NCBI GenBank assembly: GCA_027485535.1
Contig: JAIXQV010000117.1
Coordinates: 1 to 21,824 of the forward strand
Origin: Oxalobacteraceae bacterium
GTDB lineage: Bacteria > Pseudomonadota > Gammaproteobacteria > Burkholderiales > Burkholderiaceae_D
DNA length: 21,824 nt
Direction of reading: 5' to 3'
Below the pieces are notes generated by a model. It did not search any database, was not told where the DNA came from, and saw only the letters and a list, made by a program, of their open reading frames with translations. How positions within the stretch are numbered: the stretch's first letter is position 1; the number at the start of each line of letters is the position of its first letter. The position numbers were made by a program, and so were the translations under genes. Positions 1 to 7,002 of this stretch are shown here, piece by piece.

Positions 1-853
1 CCGTGCTGAAGTAACTGTCCCAATACTGCTCACCAACGGCTTCAAACATTTCGATCGAGGCAATGCCGTCAAATTCGCCAGCCACGTCACGGTAATCTTG
101 CAGGCGTAGGTCTGCACCTGCTGCGAGCCCCGCTTTTTGCAAGCGCTGCTCGGCAAATGCGAGCTGCTCGGTTGAGATGGTGAGCCCGGTGAGATGCATG
201 CGATTTTGTGTGGCGAGTTCGGCAAAGCCACCCCAGCCGCACCCAATCTCCAACAAGCGCGCGCCCTCAGTCACGTTCAGCTGTGACAGGATGCGTGCGT
301 ATTTGGCCTGCTGCGCCTGTTGCAAGCTCATCTCTGGCGCTGGGAACAAAGCGCTGGAGTAGGTCATTGATGGATCCAGCCACAGACGATAGAAGGCATT
401 ACCAATGTCGTAGTGCGCGTGGATATTGCGACGACTGCCGGCTTTCGAGTTTCGATTGAACAGGTGACGGACGCGATACAACAAGCCGCCCCACCAGCTG
501 CCGTAGATCGCCTCTTCCAGCGCGTTGCGATTGCGAACGAGTAGCTGAAGCAGCGCCGCCAGATCGTCAGTTTGCCAGTCACCCGCGATAAAACTTTCAG
601 CAAAGCCGATGTCACCTGACTTCATCGCTGCCAGACAGGGCTTCCAGTTATGCAAGCGCAGCGCTACCGGAGCATCGCCTTCGCCGAATTGCAGCACGCT
701 GCCGTCGGGGCAGGTCAGGCGCAAGGCGCCGTGCTGCAAACGACGTAGCATCTGCAGCAACATCCGTGCTTGCGGTGGCATAGACATACGGGTGACGTTG
801 GCCGCAGTGTCCTGCGGTGACAGCTCAAGGCTCGCGCTCAGGGATTCATTCAT
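1..853 (-). CDS. Cyclopropane-fatty-acyl-phospholipid synthase family methyltransferase (partial, 3' end off the left edge)
   Basis: SAM-dependent methyltransferase of the CFA synthase family, which adds a methylene or methyl group from SAM to unsaturated acyl chains of membrane phospholipids. The first 284 residues are visible. An N-terminal lipid-binding part is followed by the family signature HYDIGNAFYRLWLD (about residues 147-160) with MTYSSALF just after, the SAM-binding loop LLEIGCGWGG (200-209), and SIEMFEAVGEQYW (266-278), which carries the active-site glutamate region. About 100-120 C-terminal residues lie outside the window. The start ATG overlaps the TGA of the DUF1365 gene in an ATGA, so the two are translationally coupled. 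With the FAD oxidoreductase upstream this is a three-gene unit found in many proteobacteria. The exact product is not decidable from sequence: it may be a cyclopropane acid or a methylated or furan fatty acid precursor. The family call is firm; the substrate is unknown. Confidence 0.93.
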   Translation of the reverse strand, partial: MNESLSASLELSPQDTAANVTRMSMPPQARMLLQMLRRLQHGALRLTCPDGSVLQFGEGDAPVALRLHNWKPCLAAMKSGDIGFAESFIAGDWQTDDLAALLQLLVRNRNALEEAIYGSWWGGLLYRVRHLFNRNSKAGSRRNIHAHYDIGNAFYRLWLDPSMTYSSALFPAPEMSLQQAQQAKYARILSQLNVTEGARLLEIGCGWGGFAELATQNRMHLTGLTISTEQLAFAEQRLQKAGLAAGADLRLQDYRDVAGEFDGIASIEMFEAVGEQYWDSYFST

Positions 854-1638
854 CGGCTCAGGGCTTTCTCTGGAGGTATTGGTTTACTGAAAAACGGCAC
901 ACGCTTGATGAATAGTCGCAGCGCTTGCCAGTGGATACGGGCAATCACGCCGAAACTCATCAGTGGGTGACGTAGAAATGCATTTACTGCGCGCCAGTCG
1001 CTGAGTGTTTGCAGATCGCCGCGCACGCTGGTCAGCAGTAATGGTCCTTCAGCATCATGATATTCAATGCGCGCCACCACGCGCTCGATCTGATCGGCGC
1101 CTTGTGCTTGAAGCGTGCGCATGAAACGAAAGCGATAACTTCCGTCGACCGCACAAAATGGCGACACATGAAACACTTTGCTGGCACTGAGTGTCTGCCC
1201 CCAGCGCATCGGTCCGCCGGTGTCCAACAAATAGCAGTGGCGCTCACCAAACGTGTTATTCACCTCACACACGATCGCGCGCAGTGCGCCGTCGCGGCGG
1301 TGGCAGAACCAGAACGACACCGGGTTGAACACGTAGCCTAACACGCGCGGGAAAGTCTGCAGCCAAATCTCGCCGTCAGCATCCGAGATGCCTTCGTCGC
1401 GCAGTAGTGTATCTATCCATGGCAGCAGCGGCGTCTTGCCATCGCCATGATCACTGTCGTAAAACGATAGCAAATTAAATCGGTTACGACCGCACAGCCG
1501 GCTACCCAAGCCCTGATCACCCAAGCTACGTAGCGGCAGCATCAGCGTGAATACACCATAGCTAAATACATTTTCAGCCGGTCGCAGCCGTTGATGCCGG
1601 ACCGACCCGATACTGAGCATGGTACGTGCTGTATTCAA
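850..1638 (-). CDS. DUF1365 family protein
   Basis: DUF1365 protein, about 262 residues. Typical features are the N-terminal VRHQRLRPAENVFSYGVF, then FPRVLGYVFNPVSFWFCHR and VCEVNNTFGERHCYLL in the first half. The biochemical role is not firmly established. The family is repeatedly linked to CFA-type methyltransferases and FAD oxidoreductases in membrane lipid modification. Start choice: I prefer TTG at 1638, because GAGGAA lies about 8 bases upstream and the downstream ATG at 1620 has no well-placed ribosome binding site. The frame is open to 1689, but that would overlap the upstream gene by 41 bases. The TGA of the upstream FAD gene is embedded in this ribosome binding site, and the DUF1365 stop overlaps the next start, so all three genes appear translationally chained. 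Confidence 0.9.
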   Translation of the reverse strand: MNTARTMLSIGSVRHQRLRPAENVFSYGVFTLMLPLRSLGDQGLGSRLCGRNRFNLLSFYDSDHGDGKTPLLPWIDTLLRDEGISDADGEIWLQTFPRVLGYVFNPVSFWFCHRRDGALRAIVCEVNNTFGERHCYLLDTGGPMRWGQTLSASKVFHVSPFCAVDGSYRFRFMRTLQAQGADQIERVVARIEYHDAEGPLLLTSVRGDLQTLSDWRAVNAFLRHPLMSFGVIARIHWQALRLFIKRVPFFSKPIPPEKALSR

Positions 1639-1648
1639 TCGAAATTCC

Positions 1649-2950
1649 TCACGCAGCCTGTTTTGCAGGCAAGTCGGACTGCGCAGCAATAGCCGCTGCC
1701 ACTGCCAAGCCCGACTTCAGACCATCTTCATGAAATCCGTAACCAGTCCAGGCGCCGGCAAACCAAGTATTGCGCTCACCTTGCATCGAGAGTAGCTGAC
1801 GCTGCGCATTAATCGCCGGTCCATCGAACACGGGGTGCGCATAATCAAAGCTTGCCAGTACTTTGGCAGGATCAGGTGCGTGGATAGGATTGAGCGAGAC
1901 GATGATAGGTGTTTTGACGGGTAGCGGTTGTAGTTTGTTGAGCAGATAGTGCACGCAAACACGAGACTCATCCGTGCCGGTGCTTTCATAGTTCCACGCG
2001 GACCAAGCCTTGCGGCGCTCGGGTAAACAAGACGCATCGGTATGCAAGATCGCCCGGTTCGGTTGGTAGCCTACGGCTGCCAACATCGCGTGCTCGGCGT
2101 CACTGGCGTCTTGCAGTAGGCGCAATGCCTGATCGCTGTGTGTTGCCAGTACCACGTGGTCATACAACTGCACACCACGTGCGGATTCAAGACGGACCTG
2201 ATAGCTCGCGCCAACCGGAACGCGCCGTACCGAACTCACCTCTGCGTTCAGATAGCTTTGCGGAATCGTCTCCAGCATTTTCTGCACATAGTGTCGCGCG
2301 CCGCCGGTCACGGTGTGCCACTGCGGACGGTCGCTGACTTGAATCAATCCATGGTTGTGGCAGAAGCGCACGAAGGTAGCGAGTGGAAATGCCAGCATCT
2401 GCTCGGTGGGGCAGGACCAGATACAACCGGCCATCGGTAACAGGTACCAATCACGAAACTCTGCGCTGTACTGGTTCGCATCCAGAAATTCACCGAGCGG
2501 AATTTCATCCATGGCGCCTGCTGTCAGCGCCATTTCGGTAGTTTGGCGATTGAAGCGCATGATGTCGCGCAGCATGCGCCAGAAGCGCGGCGACAAAAGA
2601 TTACGTCGCTGTGCAAACACCGTATCAAGGTTGCTGCCTGCCCACTCCAGAGTACGTGCGCCGGTGGCGGATGACATTGGCATCTTCACCGCGAACGACA
2701 TATCGCTTGCGCTGGTGTGAACCTTCAGCTGTTCAAACAGGCGTACCAGATTCGGGTAGGTGCGATGATTAAACACCAGGAAGCCGGTATCTACACCAAA
2801 CTGCTGACCATCAATATCGACATCCACTGTGTTGGTGTGCCCACCAAAGTAGTGGCCAGCTTCGTACAGCGAGACATCATGGCCATCGCGCGATAGTTGC
2901 CAAGCGGCAGAGAGTCCCGAAATACCGGAACCGACGACTGCGATCTTCAT
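1649..2950 (-). CDS. FAD/NAD(P)-dependent oxidoreductase (amine oxidase / desaturase-like flavoprotein)
   Basis: Flavoprotein of 433 residues in the amine-oxidase/phytoene-desaturase superfamily. The N-terminus holds the dinucleotide-binding fold KIAVVGSGISGLSAAWQL, and the acidic end of the second strand is followed by GHYFGGHTNT. The C-terminus has the FAD-binding FAGAWTGYGFHEDGLKSGL motif. Homologues sit beside DUF1365 and CFA-type genes, where they are thought to oxidise or desaturate modified acyl chains. That role is inferred here. ATG at 2950 is chosen because AGGAC lies about 6 bases upstream; the frame is open to a TTG at 2965 with no support. It is the first gene of the three-gene unit. 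It is preceded by a hairpin with a U-rich tail, which could separate it from the glutathione peroxidase gene or act as an attenuator. Confidence 0.9.
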   Translation of the reverse strand: MKIAVVGSGISGLSAAWQLSRDGHDVSLYEAGHYFGGHTNTVDVDIDGQQFGVDTGFLVFNHRTYPNLVRLFEQLKVHTSASDMSFAVKMPMSSATGARTLEWAGSNLDTVFAQRRNLLSPRFWRMLRDIMRFNRQTTEMALTAGAMDEIPLGEFLDANQYSAEFRDWYLLPMAGCIWSCPTEQMLAFPLATFVRFCHNHGLIQVSDRPQWHTVTGGARHYVQKMLETIPQSYLNAEVSSVRRVPVGASYQVRLESARGVQLYDHVVLATHSDQALRLLQDASDAEHAMLAAVGYQPNRAILHTDASCLPERRKAWSAWNYESTGTDESRVCVHYLLNKLQPLPVKTPIIVSLNPIHAPDPAKVLASFDYAHPVFDGPAINAQRQLLSMQGERNTWFAGAWTGYGFHEDGLKSGLAVAAAIAAQSDLPAKQAA

Positions 2951-2970
2951 ATCGAGTCCTGACAATCAAG

Positions 2971-3065
2971 AATAAAAATACTGCGACGCCCGACAGGTAG
3001 TGACTAGGATCGGGGGGGAAGGTCACCCTGGCGTGCCGCCAGCGGAAAGCCGGGAGGCGTCGCAG
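2971..3065 (-). terminator. Large stem-loop with U-rich tail between gpx and the FAD gene (terminator or attenuator)
   Basis: CTGCGACGCC (2981-2990) and GGCGTCGCAG (3056-3065) are a perfect 10-bp inverted repeat around a 65-base loop. The loop contains a second perfect hairpin, CTGGCG-TGC-CGCCAG (3028-3042). Read on the minus strand, the stem is followed by TATTTTTATT, as in an intrinsic terminator. It lies after the glutathione peroxidase stop and only about 20 bases before the FAD gene start. It could end the gpx transcript or be a conditional leader structure. The long loop is unusual for a simple terminator. Confidence 0.5.
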
Positions 3066-3079
3066 CAAAAAAGCGTGCG

Positions 3080-3652
3080 CTACTGTGGTCCGAGCGCTTT
3101 TTCGAGTGCGCTGACGAAGGACTTCTCATCAGGCCGTGTCATGCTGCCGAAACTGCCGACCAATTTGCCATCGCGGTCGATCAGGTACTTATTGAAATTC
3201 CAGGACGGCTCTTTAGCGCCGGCCTTTTGCATCGCGGAGAATAAAGGATTCGCATCCTTTCCTTTCACCGAGGTTTTCGAGAACATCGGAAACTTCACGC
3301 CATAGGTGTTATGGCAGAAGTCCGCGATCTTCTTGTTGTCGTCAGGTTCCTGCGAAAAATCATTCGAAGGAAAACCGAGCACGACCAGGCCTTTTTCTTT
3401 GTACTTGGCGTACAACTTTTCCAAGCCTTCATATTGCGAAGTAAAGCCGCAATAGCTTGCGGTATTCACGACCAATACCGCTTTGCCTGCATACTGGCAT
3501 AAGTCCTGTTGCGCTTCGTCTTGCAAGCGATTGAACTTATGATTCAACAGCGCGGGGCAATTGGCGGCAAATGCAAGGCCGGGCAAGACAGCCGACAGCA
3601 AAACCAGCGTCAAAGGTAGCGGCTTGAGGCGGAGAGAGAAAGAAGATTTCAT
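3080..3652 (-). CDS. Glutathione peroxidase family protein, exported
   Basis: Thiol peroxidase of the glutathione peroxidase family, 190 residues, reducing hydrogen or lipid hydroperoxides. Residues 1-29 form a Sec signal peptide (basic start, hydrophobic core, AFA-A cleavage), so it probably acts in the periplasm. The peroxidatic cysteine is C68 in NTASYCGFTSQY. The tetrad partners are Q102 and W151-N152 in SWNFNKYL. C113 in ADFCHNTYGVKFP fits the resolving cysteine of thioredoxin-dependent members. The usual FPCNQF motif reads FPSNDF (S96). Most bacterial members are cytosolic, so the signal peptide is notable. It is divergent from the photolyase gene and upstream of the FAD/DUF1365/CFA unit. 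A lipid peroxide repair role is inferred from this neighbourhood. Confidence 0.93.
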   Translation of the reverse strand: MKSSFSLRLKPLPLTLVLLSAVLPGLAFAANCPALLNHKFNRLQDEAQQDLCQYAGKAVLVVNTASYCGFTSQYEGLEKLYAKYKEKGLVVLGFPSNDFSQEPDDNKKIADFCHNTYGVKFPMFSKTSVKGKDANPLFSAMQKAGAKEPSWNFNKYLIDRDGKLVGSFGSMTRPDEKSFVSALEKALGPQ

Positions 3653-3930
3653 CGCTGTTTAGCCTAGGGATTTATATTCGATAGATTGATTCTAGCTTGC
3701 TTTGAAAAATCTTTCCGGCGGCCCATAAATCGCTGATCTAGCCATGAAAAGATGCGATATTCATTCGACACCAATTGGTAGTATTTTTTGTGTCAAATCA
3801 GCATCGAAAAGCCAGCTGAGCGCTGACGAAACAGGGATTACCTAACGTACGAAGCCTGGGAAAACGCGCCACCAAACTACCCAGCGATTAGCGCTTGAAT
3901 ACCCATAGCGCGGCTCTATTGAAGAGAGAC

Positions 3931-5469
3931 ATGATGCGACATTTGATTCTCGTGCTGGGTGATCAGCTCAGCATGAATAGCCCGGCGTTCTCTGACTTCG
4001 ACCCGGCGCAAGATACCGTGCTGATGATCGAGGCCGACAGCGAGGCCACCGAAGTCTGGTCGCACAAGGCCCGCATTGTGATGTTTCTCTCCGCCATGCG
4101 ACATTTTGCAGAGGCCTTGCGAGCGCGTGATTGGCCAGTTGACTACCGAAGTATTGCAGATCAGCCCGCCGGCAGTTTCGCATTCCGACTCGAGCAGGCG
4201 CTACAACACCATCGGCCGAAGGCACTCAAATTGCTCGAGGCTGGAGAATTCAGAATGCAGCGCCTGATTTCTGATGTCTGCGAGGCGAATCAAGTCGCTT
4301 GTCACTGGGTCGACGATACGCATTTTCTGTGCAGCCGAGCCGAGTTCGCGGCGTGGGCCAAGACCAAGCGCGAGTTACGCATGGAGTTCTTCTATCGCGA
4401 AATGCGTAAGCGGCATCAGGTGCTGATGCAAGGTCGCGAGCCCGTTGGTGGACAGTGGAACTTCGACGCAGAAAACCGCAGCGGCTATCCCAAAAAAACG
4501 GGCCCCGGTGAGATACCGTTACCGGCCGCTTTCGCACCGGATGGGCTAACTAAGGCGGTAATCGCCGAAGTTGAGCAGCGTTTCCCCGATCATCCGGGAA
4601 CCGCTGCGCATTTTTTCTGGCCGGTCACGCGTGAACAGGCGCTGATCTCCCTCGATCACTTCATCCGCGATCGTCTGCCAAATTTCGGTAAGTACCAAGA
4701 TGCGATGTGGACTAACACGCCCGCAGGTTGGCACTCACTGTTGTCAGCAGCACTGAATCTGCACTTGCTTGATCCGCGCGAGGTGATCGCGGCGGCGGAG
4801 CAGGCCTACCAAGCGGGCAGCGCACCGCTGGAGGCAGTCGAGGGATTCATACGCCAAGTTCTAGGGTGGCGCGAGTTTATTCGCGGTGTGTACTGGCTCG
4901 ATATGCCAGGTATGCGTAATGCCAATTTCTACGGACATCAGCGCGATTTACCGCGCTGGTTCTGGACCGGTGAGACGCAGATGGCTTGCGTGCGCGATTC
5001 CTTGCAACAGACACTGGCCTACGGTTATGCGCACCATATCCAACGGCTGATGGTGACGGGGAATTTCGCGCTGCTGGCTGAACTGTCGCCGCAGCAAGTT
5101 GAAGACTGGTACCTCGCAATTTATGTCGACGCGATTGAATGGGTCGAGCTACCCAACACGGCAGGTATGGCTTTGCACGCCTGCGGCCCGCGCTTCACCA
5201 GCAAACCCTATGTCGCCAGCGGCGCGTACATCCAGCGGCAAAGCAACTACTGCGCGGGCTGCCGCTATGACCCGGCGCAACGTGCCGGCGAGAACGCCTG
5301 TCCGTTCACGACCTTGTACTGGAACTTCATTGAACGTCACGCCGCGGCGCTGGCGAACAATCCGCGTACCGCGCTAATGGCAAAAAATTTGAGCCGACTG
5401 AGTGAGCAAGAGCGGGCCGCCATCAGGCGGCAGGCGTCAACGATACTGAGTAACTTGGACGCGCTCTGA
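3931..5469 (+). CDS. Cryptochrome/photolyase family protein, Fe-S type (PhrB / FeS-BCP, (6-4) photolyase-like)
   Basis: Prokaryotic Fe-S cryptochrome/photolyase of 512 residues, close to the 507 of Agrobacterium PhrB. Members repair (6-4) pyrimidine photoproducts with blue light using FAD and a 4Fe-4S cluster. Seen here are the N-terminal LILVLGDQL start, the LRMEFFYREMRKRHQVLM and GGQWNFDAENR block, and a C-terminal FAD/Fe-S region with EWVELPNTAGMALHACG and SKPYVASGAYI. The four cluster cysteines fall at C353, C441, C444 and C457, the same spacing as known members (350, 438, 441, 454). ATG at 3931 follows GAAGAGAG closely; ATG at 3934 is equally possible. The 278-bp gap to the divergent gpx gene should hold both promoters, but no hexamer pair there is convincing. 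Confidence 0.94.
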   Translation: MMRHLILVLGDQLSMNSPAFSDFDPAQDTVLMIEADSEATEVWSHKARIVMFLSAMRHFAEALRARDWPVDYRSIADQPAGSFAFRLEQALQHHRPKALKLLEAGEFRMQRLISDVCEANQVACHWVDDTHFLCSRAEFAAWAKTKRELRMEFFYREMRKRHQVLMQGREPVGGQWNFDAENRSGYPKKTGPGEIPLPAAFAPDGLTKAVIAEVEQRFPDHPGTAAHFFWPVTREQALISLDHFIRDRLPNFGKYQDAMWTNTPAGWHSLLSAALNLHLLDPREVIAAAEQAYQAGSAPLEAVEGFIRQVLGWREFIRGVYWLDMPGMRNANFYGHQRDLPRWFWTGETQMACVRDSLQQTLAYGYAHHIQRLMVTGNFALLAELSPQQVEDWYLAIYVDAIEWVELPNTAGMALHACGPRFTSKPYVASGAYIQRQSNYCAGCRYDPAQRAGENACPFTTLYWNFIERHAAALANNPRTALMAKNLSRLSEQERAAIRRQASTILSNLDAL

Positions 5470-5491
5470 TAGCAAATTGAAAATTAGTATG

Positions 5492-5536
5492 TGTCATGCC
5501 GATGTCACGCCTGTGTCATCTGAGGTGCTGCACAAT
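5492..5536 (+). promoter_or_regulatory. Three TGTCAY direct repeats at 11-bp period, Pho-box-like, with a possible -10
   Basis: TGTCAT (5492-5497), TGTCAC (5503-5508) and TGTCAT (5514-5519) recur at exactly 11 bp, one helical turn. The PhoB box is built from TGTCA half-sites at 11-bp period, usually with AT-rich spacers; here the spacers are GC-rich (GCCGA, GCCTG). CACAAT at 5531-5536 lies 11 bases beyond the last half-site, where a PhoB-activated -10 would be expected. The downstream gene starts at 5596. An OmpR-family regulator other than PhoB is equally possible. Confidence 0.45.
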
Positions 5537-5538
5537 CG

Positions 5539-5558
5539 TTATCAAGCATTGTTGATAA
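5539..5558. repeat. Perfect 7-bp palindrome with 6-base spacer
   Basis: TTATCAA and TTGATAA flank GCATTG in the leader of the di-iron gene. There is no T-run after it, so it does not read as a terminator. It could be a dimeric regulator site just downstream of the TGTCAY repeats, or chance in AT-rich DNA. Confidence 0.3.
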
Positions 5559-5595
5559 AATCAGGGCAATTTCTTGCAAACGCTGGACTCTTCGC

Positions 5596-6435
5596 ATGCT
5601 GTACCCCGAGCTTTTTCGATCCCTTGAGCAGGTGCGCTGGAACATGGAAACCGATATTCCATGGGATGAATTCGATGGTGACAAGCTATCGGATGAACAG
5701 GCGCGCACCATCAAGATGAATGCCATCACCGAGTGGGCCGCGCTGCCTGCGACCGAGATGTTCTTGCGTGATAACCGCAACGACAGTGATTTTTCTGCCT
5801 TTATGTCGGTCTGGTTTTTCGAAGAACAAAAGCACGCGCTGGTGCTGATGGAGTATCTGCGCCGCTTTCGTCCCGATCTGCAACCCACCGAGGAAGAGTT
5901 GCACAAGGTACGATTTGAGTTCGATCCCGCGCCGCCGCTAGAAACCCTGATGTTGCACTTCTGCGGCGAGGTGCGCTTGAATCATTGGTACCGCTGCGCG
6001 GCCGAGTGGCATACCGAGCCGGTCATCAAGCAGATTTACAAGATCATCAGCCAAGACGAAGCGCGACACGGCGGCGCCTATTTGCGCTACATGAAAAAAG
6101 CGCTCACCCAATTCGGCGATAACGCACGCGCAGCGTTCGCCAAAATCGGTGTGCTGATGGCGTCAGCGCGACGCACAGAAAAGCCTTTGCATCCGACCAA
6201 CCTGCACGTGAATCAGTCGCTATTCCCGAATGACACGGTGCAGAGCCGTTTGCCTGATCCGCAATGGCTGGAAGCCTGGCTCGATAACCAGATCAAGTTT
6301 GACGACCAATGGGAAACCAAAGTGGTCGACCGAATCCTGCACAACCTGTCGCTGCTTTTCGAGCGCAGCTTTACCAGTGTGCAGGAGTTGAATAGATATC
6401 GGAAGGAAGCAGTCGCCCGACTCGCGCCGACCTAG
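5596..6435 (+). CDS. Ferritin-like di-iron protein, acyl-ACP desaturase-like
   Basis: Protein of 279 residues with a helical ferritin-like di-iron fold. A full ligand set is readable: E46 (TEW), E77xxH80 in FFEEQKH, E125 in CGEVRLNH, and E155xxH158 in QDEARHGG. This E/ExxH/E/ExxH pattern and the spacing recall type 2 (soluble acyl-ACP) desaturases and related ferritin-like oxygenases. The substrate cannot be read from sequence. No signal peptide or membrane segment is seen, so it should be cytosolic. It lies 126 bp downstream of the photolyase gene with its own probable regulatory region. GGA about 9 bases upstream supports the ATG. The neighbourhood of lipid-modifying genes suggests an acyl-chain substrate, which is inference. 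Confidence 0.85.
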   Translation: MLYPELFRSLEQVRWNMETDIPWDEFDGDKLSDEQARTIKMNAITEWAALPATEMFLRDNRNDSDFSAFMSVWFFEEQKHALVLMEYLRRFRPDLQPTEEELHKVRFEFDPAPPLETLMLHFCGEVRLNHWYRCAAEWHTEPVIKQIYKIISQDEARHGGAYLRYMKKALTQFGDNARAAFAKIGVLMASARRTEKPLHPTNLHVNQSLFPNDTVQSRLPDPQWLEAWLDNQIKFDDQWETKVVDRILHNLSLLFERSFTSVQELNRYRKEAVARLAPT

Positions 6436-6456
6436 CCGCCTTCAAAAAAGCGCGAT

Positions 6457-6948
6457 CTATTCTTTGTGGTGCTGGTGGTGGCCGTGATGCTCATGCATCT
6501 CGCCTTTTTTCATCGGCATTTTCATCTCCACTACCTCAACCGTCGTTTCAATTTTGCCGGCCTTGCGGAAGTTGAGTGTGAGCGGAAACTTGTCGCCGAC
6601 GGCGAGCGGTTTTTTCAGACCCATCAGCATGATGTGAATGCCGCTGCCGGGTTTCATCTCGACCCGCTGCCCACTCTTCAACTCGAGTTGATCAAGCGCA
6701 CGCATCTTCATCACATCACCTTCCATGGCCATGGTGTGAATCTCGATACGCGATGATGCCGGCGAGCTACCGGAGAGCAATGCGTCATCGGCGCCTTTAT
6801 TTTCGATTTGCAGGAAGGCAGCGCCGTTAGGCATCTTGCCGACGGTGGCTCGCGCGACTGCTTTGTCAATCACGATCGATTGCGCCTGTGCGGTACCGAT
6901 CAGGCCTAGAAGAAAAAGTGCGCAGACGCGCCATAGGATCTTGCTCAT
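6457..6948 (-). CDS. PCuAC-family periplasmic copper chaperone
   Basis: Periplasmic Cu(I) chaperone (PCuAC, formerly DUF461), 163 residues, that helps metallate the CuA/CuB centres of cytochrome c oxidase. A signal peptide spans about residues 1-22 (cleavage near AQA-Q). The copper site follows the family's His/Met pattern: H71, M82, H105 and M107 in IEIHTMAMEGDVMKM and GIHIMLMG. The tail is unusually metal-binding: several methionines (EMKMPMKKGEM), then HEHHGHHQHH (152-161) with seven histidines. GGAG 6 bases upstream fixes the start. It is convergent with the di-iron gene and lies behind trmL, 54 bp away, about 3 kb from the oxidase operon it probably serves. Confidence 0.93.
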   Translation of the reverse strand: MSKILWRVCALFLLGLIGTAQAQSIVIDKAVARATVGKMPNGAAFLQIENKGADDALLSGSSPASSRIEIHTMAMEGDVMKMRALDQLELKSGQRVEMKPGSGIHIMLMGLKKPLAVGDKFPLTLNFRKAGKIETTVEVVEMKMPMKKGEMHEHHGHHQHHKE

Positions 6949-7002
6949 GAATGCTCCGGGAGAAAAATAGAAAGGCGGAAATGGAAAGGCAAGATTATAG
7001 GC

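Noticed and set aside
2877..3068. 63-residue open frame on the minus strand between gpx and the FAD gene
   Set aside because: It runs into the FAD gene in another frame, has no family features, and its upstream half is the stem-loop region.
3764..3797. Imperfect inverted repeat TTCGACAC / GTGTCAAA in the gpx-photolyase gap
   Set aside because: One mismatch, an 18-base spacer and no matching -10 or -35. It could be chance in AT-rich DNA.
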